DNA of 64,000 bases from positions 1-64,000 of the forward strand of contig NZ_JRNB01000118.1 in assembly GCF_000758885.1 (NCBI RefSeq), written 5' to 3'. Below the pieces are notes generated by a model. That model had not been told where the DNA came from. It ran no database searches and saw only the letters and a list, made by a program, of their open reading frames with translations. The stretch comes from Peptostreptococcus sp. MV1. GTDB lineage: Bacteria > Bacillota > Clostridia > Peptostreptococcales > Peptostreptococcaceae. Below are positions 1 through 13,000 of the stretch, one piece after another (the first letter of the stretch is position 1; the number at the start of each line of letters is the position of its first letter). Both the position numbers and the translations under genes were made by a program.

Positions 1-24
1 AAGATGCTGTCGCATAAATTTCGG

Positions 25-90
25 ATTTTATTCATCAACGCTAGTTGACAAAGAAGCATTTTATTCATCAACGCTGGTTGACAAAGAAGC
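25..90. repeat. 33-bp tandem direct repeat, two copies
   Basis: Two adjacent 33-bp units (25-57 and 58-90) differ at one base (A/G in the middle). Each begins ATTTTATTCATCAACGCT and ends GTTGACAAAGAAGC, and each contains a small inverted repeat, TCAAC-gctR-GTTGA. They lie just beyond the terminator of the giant surface-protein gene. The array is close to the window edge, so more copies may exist outside. I do not recognise a family. Confidence 0.85.
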
Positions 91-116
91 AAAAAAACCG
101 GACACTAAGTGCCCGG
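90..116 (-). terminator. Rho-independent terminator of the giant surface protein gene
   Basis: On the minus strand CCGGGCAC and GTGTCCGG form an 8-bp stem (one G-U pair) around a TTA loop, followed by seven T residues. It begins 15 nt after the stop codon. On the plus strand the G-U pair becomes an A-C mismatch, so it should act only on the minus strand. Confidence 0.9.
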
Positions 117-130
117 CTAAAAATATTTTT

Positions 131-1010
131 TTATTCTTCTATGGCGTATTTGTGTGCTGTTTCAGCATAAATTGTATTCGTACCACCAATTATATATAGA
201 TATTCTATCTTAGATTTTTCTATATAATCATCAGTTACTTTTACTGGTGTTGATTTTGATAAAAGTATCGGTGCTTTTCTTTTTGCACACACAGGTCCGA
301 TTACCAATGCGTCAGGAAATACTTCTCCCGATGCTACAAATACTTCCTTAGAGTCAGGATATGTGTAACTTGCAACTAAAATTGCAGTTTCATATCTGTC
401 TTGTCCGTTAAATCTTCTGATTACTTGTGGCAATTGAGCTTCCAATTTCTTGGATACTGAATTTTGTCCACCTGCAACGTAAACTCTCTTAATGTTCAAA
501 TCTTTAAGAGCCTTACTTACCTTCATGTCCATTTGATTTCTTTTAACCAATAGAATTGGTGCGATTTCTTTTGAACCAAGAGGTGCTGTTGCCAATGCGT
601 CAGGGAAATTTTCTCCAGATGCAATGATGGCCTTGTTCACTTTGCCAGTTAATCTTTGGATTTCGTAAGCTAATTCTGATGAAGTTACATATCTGTCACG
701 ACCCCAAATTCTTTGAACTTTGTTTTGATCGTATTTTGCTAATTGTGATTTAACATTTTCAGAGATGGATTTGTGACCACCAACGATAATAACTTCACTA
801 GCTCCTAATCTTACAATTTCTCTTGCAACATCATCTTCTAGATATCTTGTGTTATTCAACAATATTGGAGCGTCCAATACGTGAGCCAAAACAGTTGCAG
901 TCAATGCGTCAGGATAATTTCCTGAGTCAGCAATGATTACATATCTTGATTTCTTGAAGAATCTCCTAGAAGTGTTGATAGCTGTGTGAACTCTGTTCTT
1001 TCCAGCAACA
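131..1010 (-). other. Three CWB2 cell-wall-binding modules (C-terminal part of the giant protein)
   Basis: About 290 residues in three similar blocks, each running from a KNRV/RDRY/QDRY motif through a hydrophobic strand, (Y/F)PDAL, API-LL and a VGG/AGG/IGG turn. This is the PF04122 pattern, which occurs as triplets in Clostridioides difficile cell-wall proteins and binds an anionic wall polymer non-covalently. Ile codons here are mostly ATT/ATC, in contrast to the ATA-rich dnaK of this window. Confidence 0.9.
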
Positions 1011-4000
1011 CGTTCAATGTATCTGTGACCGTGTTTTTCAGGTTTTCCTGGAGTCGTTCCACCTGGTTGAGCAGGTGTTGTTCCCGGTTTGTTTCCTGGT
1101 TTGTCTCCTGGCTTGTCACCCGGTTTGTAGATAGCTTTGATTGTATCTCCGTCATTGTATTGGATAGGTTTTTCAATCGAAGCATCCCATCTTTCAAACT
1201 CATAACCTTTATTTGCAACAACTTCTGGAGCAAATCCTTTCAATACAAGAGCTTTATTTGGATTTACAAATACAGCTTTTGTTTTTGCAGTTGAATCTTT
1301 TATTTTTCCTTTTTCTGTTGTGTAGAATGTCACCTTAATATATCCAGCTGGTTTTTCAGAATCATCTTCTTTTGTCTTAGGAATTACATCATCTATAGCT
1401 TCGTATTGTGCAGTAACTGTCTTGTCAGCTTTTATTGCGAAGCTATCTTCTGTATCCCAAGATCTAAACTTGTATCCAGTTTCTGGAGCTACTCTAGGCT
1501 TAGTAATGTCTTCTAATTTCTTTCCAGCATTTGGATTTACAAAGTACGAAGTTTGTCCAATTAAGTTACCGTTAGTTCCCTTATCGAAGCTTACTGTAAC
1601 ATATCCTTCAGGTTGTGCATTTGGCTTACCTTTTTCATCAGTTGAAGGAATGATGTCTTCTAACTTTCTGAAGTTTCCTGTAACTGTTGTTTCTTTAGTA
1701 TACTTAGCCTTTGCTGTAGTATCAATATCCCAAGCTTCAAATTCATAGCCTATTTCAGATTTTGTCTTAGGTTGAGGAATTGTTACTTCTTCATTTGGAT
1801 TTACAAAGTATGTGATAGTTTCTCCATCTGCTATTTGTCCGCCTTTGCCTTTTATTACGAAGTTAACAGTTACATATCCGTCTGGTTTTTGTTGACCGTC
1901 TTCAGTTTTTGGAATTACTGAATCAACTGGGTTAAAGCTTGCAGTGATTGTTGTAAGCTTTTCAGTGTATTGAGTAGGAATTTCAGCATTTTGACTCCAA
2001 CTTCCAAACTCAAATCCAGTGTTACCTTTTGCTGTTGGTGGTGTCAATTTTACATACTTAGTTGGATTTACGTAGTATGTTTTTTCTGTGACAGTTCCGT
2101 TTTCTCCTGCTACAAACTTAACTTCTACATATCCGTCTGGTTTTTCTACTCCTGGTTTTCCTTCAATAGCATCCGCAATTGGTGTTGATTTTGCTTTTAC
2201 AACAACGTCTTTGTCTTCTATTTTAAGTGAATTTTCTTTATCCCAATTCTTGAATTCAAATCCAACTTTTGGCTTTACATTTGGTTTTGTAAGTTTTGCT
2301 AAAGTTACACCTGAATTTTTCTTTACATAGTAGTATTTTACATTTGATAAAGTAAGCCCATCATCTGCTTCAAATGTCACTCTTACATATCCTTCTGGTT
2401 TTGTGATAGGTTCACTTGGATTGTAAGGAATAATATTCTTAGCTTCATCATAAGTCGCAGTGATAGTTGTTGCTTCAGTAAATTTCTTAGCAGTTGATGG
2501 AGTGTAAACATCTCCGTCAGCTTTTTCGCCAATCTTCCATTCTTTAAATGTGAAGTGTTGTATTCCTGTTGGATTTGCTACTGGAATTGTAACTGCCTTG
2601 TCTGGATTTACCCGGAATATTTGTGCAGTAGAATCAGTCGCCTTATCCGTTGGAACAAATTTCACTTCAACAAAGTTGTTTGGAACATCTTTTGGTTTTT
2701 CTGTACCAGTTTGTGGTATTACATCTTTTGCATATTGCGCAACAAGTGTAATATCTTTTGTGATTTTATCCGTTTCTGGGTCAAAATCTTTTCCATCAAC
2801 TTTCCATCCTATAAATGTATAGTTTGGTTTTTCAGGGTTTTTAACTTTTGTGATTAACTCATTGTGTTTTACTTTTTGTGATGGGATATAAGTTCCACCA
2901 CCTGTATTAAATTCAACTGTATGAGTATCTGCATTCCACACAGCTGTTGCGACAGTATCTTCCTTAATCGTATATTTAGCGCCTGGTAAATAAGATTTAT
3001 CACCAATCTTCCAAGCAACTAATACATAATTATCTTTCTTTAAGTTGACACTGCCAGCCAAAGTAATTTCTGTTCCTACATCATAGGATAAAGCTTCTGG
3101 AACATCTCCTGAAGTTTTGTCATCAGCCTTATAAGTCATAGTAACTTTATTAATCTTGAAAGTTGCTACATATTTCTTATCTGTTGTGATTTCTTCATTT
3201 TTATCGATATTTTCTAACCATTTATCAAACTTATAGTTGGCATTTGGTTTTGTTTTTGGAATTGGAAGCTTATCTGATCCTACTTTAACTTTCTTTGATG
3301 GGTTTACATAATAAGTCTTATCTCCACCTACAAGGCGACCATTTTCATCAGATGTGAATTCAACTTTTACATATCCATCAGGTCTTTCTGATTCATCATC
3401 CTTTGTCTTCGCAATTACATTAGGAAGTACTTTGAAATTAAACGTAATAACATAATCGTTATTAAACTTAGCATTTAGTCCTTTATCCCAAGTTCCACCT
3501 TCTGCAGTGTAACCTACATTTGGATTCTTAGTAATATCACCAGCTTTACTTGTTAAGTCTACATATTTTTCAGGATTTACATAGTAAACTGTCTTTCCTG
3601 TCAATGCTCCGTTAGCATCTGCCTTGAATGTTACTGTGTGATATCCGTATGGCTTGTCGCTTCCGTCAGTCTTTCCTTGTGGAACGATGTCAGCTAATGG
3701 CTTATAAGCTGCTGTAATTCTTGTGTCTTTTGTGAACTTTTGTGTTAATTTTTGATCCCAATCTGTAAACTTGTATCCAACACTTGCATTTACAGTTGGG
3801 GCTGGTACTGTTACTTTTTTATTAGGATTTACATAGTAAACTGTTTGTCCGCTTAATGTTCTTCCATGCTCGCCCTTATCAAATAACACTTTGATATAGC
3901 CAGCTGGTCTATCAGAACCATTAGGATTCTTTTGTGGAATTACATCGCCTTTTACATTGTAAAGAGCTTTGATTGTGTCGCCATCCTTGTATTGGATTCT

Positions 4001-7000
4001 CTTGTCGATTTGTGTATCCCAGTCAGCGAAGTCATATCCTGTTTTGCGAGTAACTTCTGGTGCATATAGCCTTAACACATGTGACTTATTTGGATTTACA
4101 AATAAAACTTTTTTAGTAATAATAGTAGATCCTATAGTTCCTTTTCCTTTATCAACAGTATCAAAAGTAACTTTGATATATCCATCCGGTTTTTGTGAAT
4201 CATCATCGGCAGTTTTAACTATAACGTCAGGAAGTTCAGTATATTGTGCTTTAACTACAATATCTGCTGGTCCTGTTATTTGTGTTGTATCACTTGTATC
4301 CCAAGCGTCTGGAGTAGCTTTTTGCTTCCAGCCAGTTTCTGCTTTAACTGTTGGTTTTGTAATATCAGCAATAGTTTTATTTGCCTTTGGATTTACAAAG
4401 TAAACTTTTTGTCCTTTTATTTCTGTTCCATGTTCACCTTTTACAAATGTTACTGTTACATATCCTTCAGGTTGTACATTTGGCTTACCATCTTTATCAG
4501 TTGAAGGAATGATGTCAACTAACTTTTTGAAATTACCTTTAACTATTGTATCTTTAGTATACTTCTTAGCAGTTGTAACAGTATCTTTATCCCACTTATC
4601 AAATTCATAGCCTGTTTCTGCTAGAGTTTTTGGTTGTGGAAGAGTTACATCTTTAGCTGAATTTACATAGTAAACTGTAACTTCGTCTTTAACAATGCTT
4701 CCGCCTTGTCCTGTAATTTCAAAGCTAACTGTCTTGTAGCCGTCTGGTTTTGTGTTTTCACTTCCATCTGGATTTGTCTTTGGAATACGGTCTTTAAAGC
4801 CGTTGAAGCTTCCTTCAATTGTTGTTACATCATCTGTATAAACTGTCGGTCTTGTTGCATCTTTATCCCAAGCACCAAATTCAAAACCTGTTTCAGCCTT
4901 TGTAATTGGTGGATTAATTGTTACATATTCATTTGGCTTTACATAGAATTTTGTAACTCCTTCAAGTGTACCCTTAGTTGCGTCTGCATCCTTAACCTTA
5001 AATACTACCTCCTTGTAGCCTTCTGGCTTTTTGTTAGGAGTTCCATCTTTTTTTGTTTCTGGTATAGCTTTGTCAAGCTTAGTAGCTTTTGCAGTTACAA
5101 GTATATCTTCTGTGATTACAAGTGTGTCTTCCTTATCCCACTTTTCAAGCTTGTATCCAGTTTCAACTGTATATCCTGGTTTTACAAGATTAGTATTTCC
5201 AAGCTTTATACCTGCATCCTTCTTTACATAGTAGGCTTTTTGTTCTGTTAATTTTAATCCATCTTCTACTGCGAATGTTACTCTTACATAAGTGTCATCC
5301 GGTCTTGTTGTAGGATTGTTTACTGGATCGTAAGGAATTATATTTTGGTCATTTGTCCATTGCGCATAAGCTGTCGTATCTCCTTTTAGGTTGATTTGAT
5401 CGCCGGCTAGATAAATTTTATCGCCTATCTTCCAACCTTTAAATCTTGAATCTTTCTTAGCAAGATTACCCTTGCCTGCAAGTCTGACATCTGCGTCATA
5501 ATCAACTGTCAAAACAGGAGGTACCTCGCCTGTAACATCAGCTCCGTTTTTATCGTAAGTTAATTTTACTTCTTTTGGCTTAAACATTGCTATATGAACC
5601 CTACCTCTTGTTATAGGTGTAGTAGTGTCAATATCTGTACGCCATTGATCGAAGGTGTATTTATCAGGATCATTTGGAGTGGTGCTTGGTACTGCCAGTT
5701 GATCAGCTGTAGGTTTAGCACCAGCTTCTAACTTAGCAAGTTTAATACTCTTCTTAGGATTTACAAAGTAAACTATTTCATTTTCATTAGTTTTTGGATT
5801 AGTTTTATCTTCGTATGCTTTATTGCCTGTTATTGTACCTCTTCCATCAGTTTCAAAGATGATTACAACATAGCCATCTGGGGCTGTGTCTTTAGGTCCT
5901 GCTTTGATTATATTTGGAAGTTGCGTATACTTAGCTGTTACATTTGTATCCTTATCAATAACAGTTGCAAAGTCTGTATCCCAACCGTCATGCTTGTACG
6001 TTGGACTTGGCACTACAGTAATTCCTTTAGTATCAAGGTCTTTTAGCTTCTTGCCAGCCTTTGGATTGACATAGAATGTTGTTCGTCCATCTAATACGCC
6101 GTGATCTCCCTTTAGGAAGTTAACTATAACATAGCCTTCTGGTTTGGCATTCACTGTGCCATCAGGATTCTTAGATGGAATTATATCATCTAGCTTTTTG
6201 AACTCTCCTTTAACAGTTGTGTCAGTAGCATATTTCTTAGCTTCTGTTGTGTCCAAATTCCACTTTTCAAATTCATAGCCTGTGTATGCTTCTGTCTTTG
6301 GTGGATGAATTGTTACTGCTTCGCCCTTCTTTACAAAGTAAGTTATAGTTTCACTATCTGCAATCTTTCCAGCATCTTTGCCATCTAACTTTTCAACTAC
6401 AAAGTTAACTGTAACAAAGCCATCTGGTTTTGTAACACTATCATCTGTCTTAGGTATAACATTGTTTTTAGTGTTAAAGTTAGCAATTATAGTTGTATCG
6501 TGCTCATATCTAATATAGTTAGCTAAGCTAAATGCTTTCTTATCACTCTTCCATGATCCGAATTCAAAACCTGTGTTTCCTTCAGTTTCAGGTGCTGTAA
6601 GTTTTACATATTTATTAGGGTTTACATAGTAAACTTTTTCTGTTATATCAGAACCATTTTCTTGGATCTTACCATTTGCTCCAGACTTGAATGTGACTGT
6701 TACATATCCATCCGGTTTTTTATTTGGAGTACCGTCATCTTTAAGAGCCGGAACGACATCATCAAGAGACTCATATTCTGCAACTACAAAGATATAATCT
6801 TTTATATCTATAGTATCTTTTACATCCCAACCTGTATGCTTCCAACCTGTGTCAGGTGTTACTGTAGGCTTTGTTAAGTCTCCTATAGTCTTGCCTGCCT
6901 TTGGATTGACATAATATAAGAATTGTCCATCCAACTTATTAGCGTGGTCTCCTCCGATGAATAAGACAGCTACATAGTCTATCGGTTGCAAGTTCGGTGT

Positions 7001-10000
7001 TCCATCGTCATTAGTTGCCGGTATGATGTCTTTTAGTTTAACGAAGCTACCATAAATAGTTGTGTCCTTCGTATATTGTCTTTGGTCAGCAGGTTTAATG
7101 ATTTGGTCAGTAGGGTTTGTTCCCGATCTCCATTTATCAAACACATATCCTGTTCCAGCTACTGTCTTAGGAGCTTTTAGTGAAACTTGTCTACTTGGAT
7201 CTACATAGTAAGTTGTGATTTCATTGTCCGCAATCTTACCGTCTGTGCCAGTTACTTCAAATGTAACTTCTACATATCCATCTGGCTTTGTTGAGCCTTC
7301 TAGTTTTGGATAAACTGCTTCCTTTTGGTTGAACATTGCAGTTATAGTTGTATCTTTAGTGTAGTTCACAAAGTTTGCTAGGCTAAAATCACTTTGAGAC
7401 TTGTCGCTCTTCCATGTGCTAAAATCATAGCCTGTATTGCCGTCTGGTGTAGGTGCTGGTAAGTTTACATATTTATTTGGATTTACATAGTAAACTTTTT
7501 CGTCTATCTTATTACCATTTTCTTTTATTACACCATTAGCTCCTGCTTTGAAAGTTACCTTTACATAGCCAGGGTGATTTTCTGTGTCAACATCTTTTAA
7601 TACAGTCGCCTTTGCAGTTACTACTATATCAGCGTCTTTTATTTCAGTAGTATCTTCTTGATCCCACTTATCAAACTTGTTACCAGTTTGTGCTTCATAA
7701 GCTGGTTTAGCAAGTTCTGCATCTCCAAGTGTAAGTGATTTGCCAGCTGCATTTTTTGCATTTTTCTTTACATAATAAGCTTTTTGCTCTGTTAATTTTA
7801 ATCCATCATCTGCTGCGAAAGTTACTCTTACATATCCTTCTGGCCTTGGCATCGGGTCTGTAGCACTTGGGTCGTAAGGAATGATATTTTTTGAACTTGT
7901 ATAAGTTGCAGTGATAGTTGTTAAAGCATCAGTAAACTTCTTAGGTGTTTTTGGATTGTAAGCATCTCCCTTAGCATCTTTACCTATCTTCCATTTATCG
8001 AATGTGAATGTAGCCTTAGCCACTGGGTCTGCAATCGGAATTGTTACATCTTTCTTAGGATTTACATAGAAAGTCTTTTCTGTAGCATCTTTTGCATTGT
8101 TAGTTGGTACAAATTTTACTTCTACATATCCGTTCGGTTTTTTTGTTCCATCTTCTGCAGGAATGACATCAGAATCTTTTTCATAGTAAATCTTAATTGT
8201 TGCTTTGTTCTTTAAGGCATATTTTCCATCTTTTGGATTAAGTTCAATTCTGTTGAACTTGTAGCCTGTAAACTTAGGTGCTGTTGTAGCTGTAAATACA
8301 TCAGATTTTATTGCTTCGTCAGCTGTGCCAGCTTTTTCTGTTGGATATTCAACTCCGTCAATCTTAAATTCATCAGCAATAGGATTGCCATTTAAGTCAA
8401 GATATTTAACAAGAGCACTTGCCTTGCCGTAAGCTGCATAGAAAGTTTCTCCATTATTCCTATCTTTAAAAGTTATTGTATAGTCTTCTTTAACTTTTGT
8501 TCCATTTGTACCTTTGTCTTGCCATTCTATGAAAGTTTCATTTGCCTTGCTTGGCTTTTTATATTTTCCTTCGACTGCATCTCTTACTTCTTCAAAAGTT
8601 ACAGGTTCAGGAGTTTTCTCATTGCCATCACAGTATACATAGACAGTAACTTTTGCTTTTCCACCTGTAAATGCACCTGTATTAGCATCAAATACAACTG
8701 GGAAGTGAACTTTTGATTTTGATTTGTCGTCTGTTGTTACTTTTTTATTGTATTGGTAAGTGATTGTAGCAGTCGCAGGGTCTGTATAATTTGCGGAGTT
8801 CTTATCTACACTTATTCCACTTATAATATAGCCTTTAAATTTAGGTGCTGCTTTTTCAGCGTCTTGATTATAGGCTGAATCTGGAATATTATCACCAAGC
8901 TTGCCAATTTTTTCTGTAGGGTAATCTACTCCTTCTATATGGTAAGAAGCATCGATTTCATTGTCATTTTCGTCAACATATTTAATCTTGGCTTTGCCTT
9001 GGCCATATTGGGCTATAATTGTTGAGTCCTCTGTAAATTGATGCCTGTCTTTAAGTTTATAACTAGTGCCATCACCTGTTACACGGTCTGCCTTCATTGT
9101 CCATCCTGTAAAATCTTCTTTTACACCTTCAGGGTCTTTGCCTGGTATTAGAACTTTAGCATCTGGATTTACATAGTAGAAATATTTTTGTGGGTCTTTT
9201 GCCTTTGTTGTTGGATCTAAAGTTACTTTTACATAGTTATCTGGAACATAGTCTGGCTTTCCTTCTTTAGTCTTTGCTTCGTAGATGTTCTTGATAACCT
9301 TAACTGGTATAGTAAGTGTTTGAACTTCTCCACTTGCAAAGGTAACTTTTACCTTTATATTTTCAGTTCTGCTTGGCTGAACGCCGTCGTCTTTTTCTTT
9401 TAGCTTTTCATATAGAGCAGCCTTTAATGCAGCATCATCTGCATAAGGCTTACCTGCATCATCTACTATAGTTGCAGTATCACCATCGCCTAAAGCTTTG
9501 GCCTCACCATTTTTTACTTGAACGGCTGCTTTAAGTTTGTCCTTTGTAAGCTCTTTATCAATAAAGTCGTTAACCCAATTGTTTTTACTATCTTTATATG
9601 ATTCATGGGCTACAAGCTCACTTGTTTGTGAGAATCTTGGACTGATAAGTGTTTCTTCTATAAACTTGTGACGCTTTGCAAAATCGAACTTGCCGTTGGC
9701 TTTTTTATCATCATTTTGTCCAACTATATCTGCTGTCCAATTGATAAGTGTTGATGAGCCGTTTGGTTTAACTTCAGGAATATCTACCCAAGCTTTTGGA
9801 TTTACGTAGTAAACCTTGTTGTCCTTGGATGACATATCACCTGTTGGTGCAACAGTTACTTTTACATATTCTCCAGTAATGTCCTTAAGGTCGCCCTTTT
9901 CTGCTTCACTTAGGAATAGTGGTTTCTTTCCTGTAGTCAATGCTTCGTAAACATTTTTGTAAACCTTAATCGGTATATCAAGTTCTTGTGGGTCCTTTCC

Positions 10001-13000
10001 ATCTGTGAAAGTAACCTTAGCCTTGACTTTTACTGTGCGAATGAGCTCGTCATTGTCGGCTTTCTTCTTTTCATTTACTAAATCATAAACTTGTTTATCT
10101 TTTGTTAATTCATTGCCAGCTTCGTCAAATAATTGTATTTTTGCACCTGCTGGAAGATCTTTTTTCTCTCCTTTTTCCATCCAGACTAATTGTTTCTTTA
10201 AGTCTTCAATCTTTGGAGAAAAGTCATTTGTCCACTTGTTGTTAGGGTCTTTAAAGGCTTCTGTTCTTACTAGACCAGATGCACTTAGACCTGACCATTC
10301 AAACTTCGCAGTAAATACATAGAAGCCTTTTTTATCATTATCAACTATTGTGTTATTGTTTAATAATGGTTTTTCGTCCCATTTTATAAATTTCTTTCCA
10401 GTTTCTGGAGTGATATAGTACTTTCCTTCGACCTTATCATTAGGTGTTCCGTCAGCCTTTGTTCCCAATTCTTCTGGAACTGGAAGTAGGTCTGACTTAA
10501 GTCCCTTTATTACATCGTAGTTCAGTTCTGTAATATCTTTACCCTCAGCATCTTTACCAAAGGATCCGCCCTTGTCTGCCTTAAAGGTTACTCTTACATA
10601 ACCATCTGGTGTCTTACCATTTTTTGGAACTTCGATTACTCTTACGTCTTTATAATAGAAGAATATTTGATCTGATCCGGTGCCGTTGATGCCTAAAAAT
10701 TCATTGGTTTTTTCATTTACATCAAAGAAGAGTTGTTGCTGTGGGTCGCTTACAAGTTTCCATCCTGGAATAGGTCTGTAGTTTCTTGCATCATAATGAC
10801 GATTACCATTGGAAACAGCTTCTGGAGCTATAATTTGGTATTCCTCAATAAGTTTCTCAAAAACTTTTCTCTTATCTTCAAATTTCTTTTTATTTTCTTC
10901 ATTTGCTTTTAAAAGAGCGTCATCTTTTAAACCGCTTGTATCTATAAGCTTCAATCCCTTAAAGAAATCTTCGACTTTTGCTTTATATCTTTCATCTATA
11001 TAGTTGACCTTGTAGTCACGAGTTCTAAATGGTCTGTAGAAGAAGTGGAAGACATTGTCTTTTGCTTTAGGATTGTCTATCGTTTTGCTTGAATCATTAG
11101 GATCAGGAATCTTTTCTGGCTCTACTTTAAAAGTTTGGAAGAAAGTGTTGTTAGCCTTTACTCTGTCATTATATTTTTTGTATAGTGCCTTTAAATTATC
11201 CGGTAGTTTTTCTTCAAGCTCTTCGTGATTTGCCAAGATATATTCTTCATTTTGCTTGTCTCCACTTGTAGCAACAAGGTAGCCTGTACGCTTGTTATGC
11301 AAAGTCTCAGGTATGGTTTTTATTTCTTTACTTAAATCCAAGCTTAGAATGTGATGTACTATATCTACATCTACTCTGTCGTTTGGAACCCAAATTGCCT
11401 TTAGATAGATTGGGGATACAACATCGTTGCCAAAGGAATAAAGTTCTGGAACCTTATAAGTGTCTTTATAACTTGTATCTTGTTCAGTAGTATAGTCACC
11501 TGTTTTGGCATCTTTCTTGTAGCGGATTACTTCCCAACCCATAAAGTCGTAGCCTTTTCTTGTAGGCTTATATTTCGGTTCTACAAGCTTTTGTCTTTGA
11601 ATAACTGTAAAGACTTGCTTGTCGCCATCATTCTTTTCTTTTTTTGCAAAAGTTTTGGTCTCTTCTTGACCTTTGTCCCCTACTTGGATGGTCTTGCGTT
11701 TTTGAGTTACTTTTGCTTCGTCAATTGAACTTAGCTTACCACCGTTCGGGTCGAAAGTTACCTTCCATTGATAATCTGGTTCGCCCCATTTTGCGTATAG
11801 GTTAAGTGGGTGGAAAGGCATTGTTTCTTTTGGATTTTCCCAAATAAGTTTTGTTCCTGCAGGATCCAACGCCCAGCCCTTAAATACCATTTGATCCGAA
11901 AGACCTTCTGGACGCTTAACTTTTAACTTGCCATCTTTTGAATCTGTAAATACAAGATCTGATAGGCCTAATTTTTGTAAATTTTCCGGATTGTCTAATA
12001 AGTTTTTAGGACCTTCCTTTGTACCTACTTTCTTATACTCATCATTTGAATCTACATCAGGACTTAGGGCCTTGAGTGGGAATTCATAGAAGGTATCCAA
12101 TTGGTTTTTAGAGTTAAAATAACTGTCATCTCTAATAATTGATGGGTCGTAATTAAATCTCAATGGATACTTGTTACGTTTGTATTTAAATTTAAGATAT
12201 CCGTTTTCTGTAAATTCTTGACCACCTTTCTTTACGTCCCCATATTCATCGGAATCGCTAAAGAAGACTGATATAAAATCTAGTTGACCTATAGGAAGTT
12301 CAGTTCCGTAGTTGTTATAGTATGTCCCACAAGTGTTAGGAGTGATTTCATCACGCTCGTCGTTTAGCCCATTAATTCTATCTTCGTCCACACGGCCATC
12401 TTCCTGACTTCCCTCTGCAATTGCTGGCCATGCTTTCATAGGTTCATATCCATAAGGCGTGAAGCCTGTAACTTTCGGGTATCTGTGGCCATAGTCCAGG
12501 CCAGCTGTATCTGCCTTAGTTCTCACAAGGTCGTAACGTATTATGGTTTCATCTTTCTTGAAACCGTCCATCCAAAAGTCCATGTGGTGTGGGATGGAAG
12601 GTTTGTCCTGCTTAATACCGAAGGAAAGGGTTGTAAAATCATTCCCATTTAAATCTATGCTTGTTCCATCACCTTTATCTATATTCTTCGTATAGCCGCC
12701 CCAGCTAGTGTAGTTTTCCATGTCCAGGAATTCATCGGCATTTAATCGATAAGGAGGTGTATCCAAGTGAGTCGGCCAATTTGGAGTAGTATAGTTTGGT
12801 CCCCAACCAAAACTTTGATAACCAGGAGTGAATCCTTTGGTTTGTTTGGCATCGTTAGGCCACTTATACATCATCTCATTAAATCTCGCCTTGTAGTGGT
12901 ATGGCTTACCCGGGCCGCCTAACATGACAGATTTTCCTTTTTTCGTATCGTATCCCCAAATTTCAGGGTAGATGGTGTTTTTTTCAGGTTGTGCATTGGA

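Noticed and set aside
25-90. CRISPR repeats at the left edge
   Set aside because: Two adjacent 33-bp copies without a spacer; a plain tandem duplication explains them.
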